64,000 nucleotides of DNA from Siphonodentalium dalli. Lineage: Eukaryota > Mollusca > Scaphopoda > Gadilida > Siphonodentaliidae. The notes beneath the pieces are model-generated. The model searched no databases. It worked only from the letters and a program-made list of their open reading frames with translations, and was not told where the DNA came from. The position numbers were made by a program, and so were the translations under genes. The DNA is taken from the NCBI GenBank assembly GCA_032622095.1, contig CP136063.1, positions 208,741,934-208,805,933 of the forward strand. Reading direction: 5' to 3'. Shown one piece after another: positions 57,893 to 64,000 of the stretch. The first letter of the stretch is position 1; each line of letters opens with the position of its first letter.

Positions 57893-58366
57893 ATGTCTAG
57901 GGATATGGGAGAAAAAAAAATATTGACGAAAGCAAAGTTCACAACTGATGGGATTCCAAATCATATAGTCAGTAAATGTGGTGACAAACGGTGTGGCACA
58001 TGCAATTACCTTCACACTGGAGGGTCACTGACATTAAAACATGGAATGACAATCTATCCGAATATATCTATGGATTGTAACTCGGAAGATATTATATATT
58101 GTATTGTCTGTCATGGATGTTCGGAAAGTTATATAGGAGAAACAGGCAATAAATTACGAGAAAGAACGCGGATCCATAGACAACAGATAAAGCAACCAGA
58201 ATATCGCAAAATTGCACTGAGTGAACATTTGGATGAATGTGGAAAGAATGAATATTCGATCTTCCCATTCCAAAAACTGTTCTCAGCTAACAGAATACGC
58301 CGAACCCGGAAGGAAGATTTCTACATTGATCACTTCCGAAGCAAGCTAAATGCGCCCAGGAAATGA
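57893..58366 (+). CDS. Penelope-like element GIY-YIG endonuclease remnant
   Basis: Seen: 157 codons with a zinc-knuckle-like SKCGDKRCGTCNYL (residues 23-40), then IYCIVCHGC and YIGET (Tyr80-Thr84) followed by LRERTRIHR, the GIY-YIG core with the conserved Arg and His, and a C-terminal SEHLDECG block. Known: this cysteine-bearing GIY-YIG arrangement is typical of the C-terminal endonuclease of Penelope-like retroelements, which nicks target DNA to prime reverse transcription. An in-frame stop lies two codons upstream (57887) and no reverse transcriptase is found before it, so the element is 5' truncated. The endonuclease part itself is unbroken. Alternatively it could be a captured stand-alone GIY-YIG gene, which I think less likely. 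Confidence 0.8.
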   Translation: MSRDMGEKKILTKAKFTTDGIPNHIVSKCGDKRCGTCNYLHTGGSLTLKHGMTIYPNISMDCNSEDIIYCIVCHGCSESYIGETGNKLRERTRIHRQQIKQPEYRKIALSEHLDECGKNEYSIFPFQKLFSANRIRRTRKEDFYIDHFRSKLNAPRK

Positions 58367-58521
58367 CGTTGTGTGAAGCTGAGTTATCTCCCTTGACACT
58401 ATGACGTCAAAATTCAATTTATCGTCTATTGAAAAGTGGCAATGCCACGAAAGGCCTATAGGCATTTTATTTAAATTAATTAATTTTCTATAGACATGTC
58501 TTATGTTATTCTTGGACAATA

Positions 58522-58530
<9 letters not shown>

Positions 58531-58559
<29 letters not shown>
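58531..58559. repeat. (TA)n microsatellite
   Basis: About 14 TA dinucleotides, located 165 bases after the Penelope-like reading frame. Such elements often end near simple repeats. Confidence 0.9.
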
Positions 58560-58561
<2 letters not shown>

Positions 58562-58597
58562 TGTACACTGCTGATAACTTACTCACTCGTGAAATAA

Positions 58598-58975
58598 TTA
58601 TGGTATCCAATCAAAAACAATAGGTATTCCTGTGTATCCTTCATATGTTCGCGAGATACTTTTAATATACCTGTAATTGTCGTCGGCATCAATGTCTCTG
58701 TCCTCATCATCTTCATTATGATTGTCAAATATGATCGTGTCGATATTGGACGAATAATGGTTATCATTATAGGGCGAGTTTTGCTCGAATTCTCCAACAA
58801 GGCTTGACAGCGAGGACTCAGAGTCAGACGCACATGGCCCAGAAAGGTCACATTTCCCGTACCTTTCCTCGTGGGAGCGAACGGTGCAAGGATCGACAGG
58901 GTCACAAGTCCATTTGCATAATGCACATCCGCAATGAGTAGGCCTACGAGCACGTAGTTTGGCAGCAAATGACAT
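58598..58975 (-). CDS. Unidentified ORF with Cys/His cluster and acidic tail
   Basis: Seen: 125 residues from the ATG at 58975. A basic start (KLRARRPTH) leads into CGCALCKW..., DPC, a TVRSHEERYG segment and further cysteines, which together could bind zinc. The rest is Asp/Glu/Asn-rich (about residues 65-105). A possible splice acceptor (TTTTCCAG) lies 18-25 bases upstream on this strand, so it may be an exon of a larger gene. The CxC..C plus downstream H..YG pattern is like the N-terminal region of some CACTA/EnSpm transposon proteins in animals, but I cannot confirm this. Context is transposon debris on both sides. Treat as hypothetical. Confidence 0.4.
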   Translation of the reverse strand: MSFAAKLRARRPTHCGCALCKWTCDPVDPCTVRSHEERYGKCDLSGPCASDSESSLSSLVGEFEQNSPYNDNHYSSNIDTIIFDNHNEDDEDRDIDADDNYRYIKSISRTYEGYTGIPIVFDWIP

Positions 58976-59317
58976 GTCAACTCCTTCCTGGAAAACCTTC
59001 ACAAAAGTTTAGCAGTGCATTGCACGAAGAACAACAGACATGTTATGAATTGTAAACGCACATCGATGCAGTATATAGGTTACGAGTATATATGTTTTCC
59101 ATATTAAGGCGAATTGAGCCCACGCTGTGTTAATGCACGATACTACATGTATATATAGAGATATACGACACTCGGCTCTAAACCTGTAATTACTCCGCTG
59201 GTGCCTGAGAGGGTATATAATGAACTTACATGGGAAACCTCTACCTACATTATACAAAACGATGATTAATTTTAAATTAACAGCAGGAATGAAATAGTTT
59301 CACATTTATAAAATTGA

Positions 59318-59734
59318 GAAAAGCACCGTGTTCTTATCAGTTCAGATAATAAAACATGTGTGACTCTGGTGAATAATGCTGATAACATACCGACTCCAAG
59401 CAGAGCGGGGGCCAATAAAATCATATGGAGCGCAAACAGGGCCTATAAAGCCGTATGTGTTGAACTTGGTTGTGAGTTCATTGATAACGCTGCAAGCTTT
59501 GTTAAATCTGGAACAACACGAGTAATGGATAATTTATTTCATGATAAATGGCACCCTAGCAATGAGGGAGTTGGACTGCTGGGTGCTAACATTCTGTTTG
59601 GAACAGTATATGATCCAAGTCAGCCAAGCCCACAGGCAGGATCATCTAACTTTGATGGGATGCGCGTGACTGACGATGTTTTGGCATTGAAACGTGAGCT
59701 ATCTGGCATCAAGGTTTATCTTGACCACAGATAG
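59318..59734 (+). pseudogene. CR1-like LINE ORF1 fragment (SGNH esterase end)
   Basis: The frame is open from 59318 to the stop at 59734 but has no ATG at its start. It begins HRVLISS and ends with FHDKWHPSNEGVGLLGANI. The DxxH (Asp at 59543, His at 59552) followed by PSNEG is the block V motif of SGNH/GDSL hydrolases. Known: ORF1 of several CR1-type LINEs carries such an esterase domain. The N-terminal half, including the catalytic serine block, is missing, so this is a 5' truncated ORF1. Its position 390 bases before an endonuclease frame on the same strand fits ORF1-ORF2 order. Confidence 0.7.
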
Positions 59735-60127
59735 TGACCAGTGTTTTATTGCATGTGATTTACTCTCTCCGTTTTGGATAGACGCGCTATTTAAGTCTGA
59801 CCACGTTTTGGCCATTAACTCCTTGATTTTCATTGTAATTGAATGCCAATTAACTACCTAAGTTTACAATGTGAGGGGTTTACGCCAAAGAGTGTGACAA
59901 ACTGATTTAATTAACACGTAACATACCTCCAATCGTATGAGAGTAATTCCCTTGCAGTAAATAACATTTATTTAACCATGTGCACTCCTGTTTATATTTT
60001 TGTGTATACATAGTAGAAAGAGAGAGCACTTTACCCGCATGAAAGCGGTACACCACGTATACATGCATATATATTTACTTACTAAGAGGAATTTCATCTC
60101 GGCTACCAGCTCACATGACCTTTTAAA

Positions 60128-61093
60128 TTGCTTATCAATGTGAATTCACCGGGACGTCCCGAGAAAGGCATTTTAAAAACGTTACGTTACACTAGTTGGA
60201 ACGTTCAAGGTCTTCGTCATAAATTGAACGATCATGAATTTAAAAGTTTACTGAATACTTATGAGTTCATTACATTGGTGGAGACGTGGCATTACTCAGA
60301 AAGTGATATTGATATCCCGGGATACGAGTGCATACACATGCACAGTACAGGGGGGGGGAGGCAGAAAGGAGGTATAGCATTTTATTACCGTTCTGAATTG
60401 AAGATATTTTTCAAAACATCATTCGTCATCAAAGACATTGCTATCTGCGTTGAATTTCACAGAGAGCTAATGAATTCACAAACATCTGTTGTTTTTATGT
60501 CTGTCTATATACCACCTTCTAATTCAACTTTTTGGAATGGCCAAAACCGAGACCAGGATGTCTTTGCAACTGCAGAGACGGCGTTGTCGAAGTATAAGGA
60601 TAACACGACCATTATTCTTGGAGGCGATCTCAATGCTCGAACGGGCACGCTTCCGGATCATATCACTGATGATGATACAAGGCACGTGCCATTGCCTGTA
60701 AATTATACTCCCGACACTACAAGTTTACGTAATAGCATGGACGTAAAAGTAAACTCATTTGGTCGACAATTACTTCATTTATGTCATAGCGCTGGCCCTC
60801 GAACAGCAAATGGCAGGTGCCCAGGTGATCGCCTCGGGCATTTCACTAGCTATCAGTATAACGGTTCCAGTGTTGTTGATTATGTGATTGTGTCTGAACC
60901 GTTTCTTTCGTCCGTAAAATATTTTTGTGTTAAACTTCCAACTGAATATTCTGATCACTGCCAACTGGTCACACATTTTAAAGTTAATGACAGCTCGCTC
61001 CCCAAATCCAATACGAAATACAAATACAACAATAAAACACTCCGATTCATATTAGTTCTGTACACCACCATTTTGATAAACTTTGCCCACTAG
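60128..61093 (+). CDS. LINE ORF2 endonuclease domain (EEP/APE type), truncated
   Basis: Seen: a 321-codon frame, with TTG rather than ATG at its open start, carrying all endonuclease motifs in order: SWNVQG (Asn25), VETW (Glu52), GGDLNAR (Asp167, Asn169), VVDYV (Asp251) and SDH (Ser275-Asp276-His277). Known: in LINEs this domain nicks target DNA to start target-primed reverse transcription. The frame stops at 61093. Reading on in another frame from about 61063 to 61198 gives plausible linker sequence (HHFDKLCPLEKF), so a frameshift has cut it. No reverse transcriptase YxDD region was found afterwards. Inferred: a dead copy, but with an endonuclease domain that still looks intact. With 59318-59734 it forms one CR1-like remnant. 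Confidence 0.85.
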   Translation: MLINVNSPGRPEKGILKTLRYTSWNVQGLRHKLNDHEFKSLLNTYEFITLVETWHYSESDIDIPGYECIHMHSTGGGRQKGGIAFYYRSELKIFFKTSFVIKDIAICVEFHRELMNSQTSVVFMSVYIPPSNSTFWNGQNRDQDVFATAETALSKYKDNTTIILGGDLNARTGTLPDHITDDDTRHVPLPVNYTPDTTSLRNSMDVKVNSFGRQLLHLCHSAGPRTANGRCPGDRLGHFTSYQYNGSSVVDYVIVSEPFLSSVKYFCVKLPTEYSDHCQLVTHFKVNDSSLPKSNTKYKYNNKTLRFILVLYTTILINFAH

Positions 61094-61199
61094 AGAAATT
61101 TAAAGTGATTATGACCAACGATTGTCCTGAAATTTGTGCAGGTGTATGTAATCTGATCCGGAGGTTCTTTGAATTGAGATCTGATTATTGCATTAACAC

Positions 61200-61947
61200 C
61201 TAATTGGCTGACGGTTTTTGAATACCAGTGGCCTCTGATAATAACTGTGATATTGTATTTACAGTCGTAGCACAACCGTAAGTAATCAAACAAGCATTCC
61301 GTGGTAGATTGCCGCGGCGTGAATAATCATTATCATTTGTATTATTATTTGAATGCTTTAGTACTTCTTTTCGTCATGATTTCTATTTTGATTGTTTATT
61401 CATTATGTATTCTCAGCAACCTGTCCTTATATGTGGATGTTCTTGCTAATAAATTTTATTCTATTCTAAGACTTATGACCGGAATTGGTGGGAAATATGT
61501 GTGGGTTCTAAGGAAACATATCTACTATGGTGGCATATATATTCTGATTGTGAATATATTACTTCCGAAAAATAAGAAAGGTATACCTTCTATTTGTTAT
61601 ATGTCATATAATGATATATGATAAACTATAGGGGAATTGTTAAAATGACTCCCACATAGAGGAAATACCTGGCCAGAATTATGGGGTAAAGACTGATTAT
61701 AGAACATAATCTACATTCGGTACCTCATCTAGTCAAATTAACAAGAAATAACATCATGAAATATAATTTGAAGATTGACAGTGATATTATCAGATGGTGA
61801 CATGTGCGAGAAATATATGATAGGGTTTCAAAACAACAAATTCGTTTGTGTCCAAAAATCGGTACAAAACATATGGTACTGACTAACTTTTCCAAAATGA
61901 GTGTGTATTTAGCAACAGATGCTGAGTTGAACTGTTTAGCTGCATTA
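61200..61947. other. Stretch after the LINE remnant
   Basis: A 106-codon frame at 61301-61621 is very hydrophobic with no recognisable motif and is not called. Nothing else is supported. Confidence 0.4.
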
Positions 61948-62702
61948 TCTATTATATATTTTGAAAGATCTGTGTGTTTGTTTGTGTGTGTGTGTGTGTG
62001 TGTGGTGTGTGTGTGTGTTTGAAATCGATGGACTCGAAAACGACTAAGCCAATTTCGATGAAATTTGGTATTTGGATGTGTTTTCGGCCGGAGACGAACA
62101 TAGGCATATTTATTTGTCCGTGCGAGGTCAACTTTTCACGTGCGGAGGTCAAATCTGTTTTTACGCCGTTTTTGCGCTAATATATTTCAGTTCGGTGCTC
62201 ACAAATCGATTCGATATAGCGCGAATAATAAATTGCCAGTCATATAATTTGCACGGTTAGAATCTGTGGCGTGTCCTCTTTCCAACGATATATAATATGT
62301 ATGTATCCGTTTTAGTTATCTGCCTCAATTATTAGGTACAAGTGGTCCGATGCTTTTATCGGGATAAAATCAATGCGTAATTTCTATGACGTCGTCAGAG
62401 GTCATAAAGTTAGATTACGTTAACTCTCACCCTGCCGATGCATTTGACTGTGTCGCGTTAACTCATCACCGGCCGAGGTATCCGCAAATGACATTGGGCT
62501 ATATATCTCGGAAACGGGTGTAGCTATCGACTTGAAATTTGGTATGTGAATGTATCTTGCCCCGGATACGAATTTTATCGGGTCGCCGAGCACGTGCGAC
62601 ACCAGCTTCGCGCATGCGCAGACCAGATCTAGGAAACGGGTGGAGCTATCGACTTGAAATTTGGTTTTTGAATAGCCCGGACGAAGTCGGGTCACCTTCT
62701 AG
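61948..62702 (+). mobile_element. Complete Helitron/HINE-like element
   Basis: It is a single 755-bp copy with A|TCTATTATATATTTTGAAAG at the left, a (TG)n core (61985-62020), CGATGGACTCGAAAACG and CGATGAAATTTGGTATTTGG, and at the right the hairpin GCCCGGACGAAGTCGGG plus eight bases and CTAG|T (62699-62702). Its left half matches the 42153/42887 type and its right half (TTTCAAGTCGATAGCTCCACC units) matches the 48158 type, so it links the two subfamilies. No coding sequence. Confidence 0.7.
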
Positions 62703-62839
62703 TACACCTATATTTGCAAAATCAACAGCCAGTTTCATTCAAACAATTTATATACTTTTGGATTGCTTAAACTGAAAGCAAATGAAAAGCACACTGAAAC
62801 CCCATCGAGCAGCATTGCAGAATGGGTGCACGAACAATT

Positions 62840-63340
62840 TTTAAAGGCACGTGAGGCCTTAGTTGTCGAAAATATTCACATTTGTTCTAATCACCATAAA
62901 CAGAAAAACATTAAAACGCATACAGTTTCGTTCATATATACCATGACCATCACGTAAAAAGCATGTTATCATAAAGACCTACTATATTTTACATAAATTA
63001 AAGAGCCTGATTGTGTTACAGAAGACAGCACAATGCTACTGGCTAATGACACACAAATGGCATAAACGCTCTTTATTAGTTCCATATCAGGAATTCACCA
63101 ACAAAGAACGCTCTTTATGTTTACCATCATAATATAAACAAACACCAGAAAAGTAACTTTTTATGCTTTTGTTTATATAACAATGGTCAAACATTTGCCA
63201 ATAACATACTGTTTATGCGATATTTCTTATTTGTATATGGACAAAGTCTGTCTACATTTTGATGTTCTTTCTGTTTGTGGCGGTTTTTGACGGGTGGAAA
63301 TATTTTCACAGGATACCCACCTCCAAGGCCAACCGTGTCT
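62840..63340 (+). repeat. Dispersed repeat family R1, copy 3
   Basis: It aligns with 41600-42140 along its whole length. In both cases it lies right beside a Helitron-like element, before one at 42153 and after one at 62702. The remainder, 63341-64000, holds no supported feature; a 62-codon frame at 63411-63599 starting with ATG has no known domain. Confidence 0.6.
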
Positions 63341-64000
63341 TTAAAAGAGTGCAATATCTGGACGTAGAAAATTAGACCAATTGGAAACAAGAAGGAGCTA
63401 CACTTCCTAAATGGACGAAGAGTTTGCATCCCTTGTATGTTGGAACTTTCGAAGCAACTATATGACGACGGACTTAAATTTTAGTTACCATGAGAAGTAT
63501 ATGTACCAAACAATCAAGCCAACCAATTTTACATTACCCCAAGACACTCAAGCTCAAATTGTCACAGGCATCAGTGATACTGTGGCATCATTAAGCTAGC
63601 CACACATGCTTGCGTATGCGTATATGCATCTTTATAATGCGTTGCGTTATTTTTATCGCATGCGATTGTCGGACGGAAATCAAATAGAAATGCACGGGCA
63701 CCCACACATGCATGCGGTTCCGATGCGAAACTATTCTGATGCTCCGAATGCCTCCGATTTTTATCGGACCGAAAATACTTATATTTTCCATCCGATAGAA
63801 ATCGTCGCTCCGTTTGCGTTCGCGTGTAAATTCATGGTGAAGTGACTAAGGCTTTATTTACACTGCTGTAGAAATGCATACAGATCTGTCTGAAGTCACG
63901 TGTCGCGCATTACTGTGATCACAACATGATTACTAATAGTGAACGCGCGCTGATCAGTATACTCTGGTAATTGACAATTCACTGCGAGTCGTGTCAGTTT

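Noticed and set aside
61301-61621. Membrane protein gene of 106 residues
   Set aside because: Hydrophobicity follows from T-rich codons; no signal motif, splice sites or conserved pattern seen, and it lies in decayed LINE surroundings.

Overview
This is a stretch of a repeat-rich, AT-rich animal nuclear genome, most likely from a marine invertebrate. The reasons are: eukaryotic gene structure (splice acceptors before the coding exons, AATAAA/ATTAAA signals), two genes of the animal lysosomal palmitoyl-protein thioesterase 2 (PPT2) type, an intronless Toll-like receptor, TTAGGG-type repeats, Penelope-like and CR1-like retroelement pieces, and rolling-circle-like elements with microsatellite cores of the kind known from bivalves and other invertebrates. 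I cannot name the phylum from sequence alone. There are no prokaryotic operons, CRISPR arrays or phage genes.

Layout. 1-2.1 kb: PPT2-like gene copy 1 (coding exon 1160-2032). 2.1-23.5 kb: a gene desert of foldback elements, minisatellites and decayed transposons, including a 2.2-kb microsatellite/tandem-repeat element (7060-9235) and one arm of a far-separated pair of 883-bp transposon copies (13524-14406 and, inverted, 21903-22786). 23.56-25.89 kb: an intact single-exon Toll-like receptor of 776 residues. 26-37.5 kb: more foldbacks, a small palindrome with interstitial TTAGGG-like repeats (32826-32955), and two nested MITE-in-MITE composites in opposite orientation (35763-36224, 36959-37398). 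37.6-38.5 kb: PPT2-like copy 2. 38.5-42.1 kb: an inverted copy of the 7-9 kb element.

42.1-52.7 kb is the most structured part. It holds head-to-tail Helitron/HINE-like elements, two inverted arms of 1.8-1.9 kb (42805-44595 and 48493-50410), and between them a decayed third PPT2 fragment (45786-45945) and a second TTAGGG-bearing palindrome. The right arm runs directly into a 2.3-kb satellite of a 20-bp unit. 52.8-56.4 kb carries MITEs and a 35-bp minisatellite. 57.9-62.7 kb is a retroelement graveyard: a Penelope-type GIY-YIG endonuclease, an unidentified Cys/His-rich minus-strand ORF, a CR1-like LINE remnant (SGNH esterase piece plus a complete EEP endonuclease domain, no reverse transcriptase found) and one apparently complete Helitron-like element.

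Only three host genes are well supported: two PPT2 paralogues and one TLR. The PPT2 pair is a local family whose active-site segment looks homogenised by gene conversion, with a third dead relative nearby. The TLR is a self-contained receptor gene; nothing here links it functionally to the PPT2 genes. Everything else is mobile or tandem repeat DNA. Boundaries of repeats were set by eye and may be off by a few bases.
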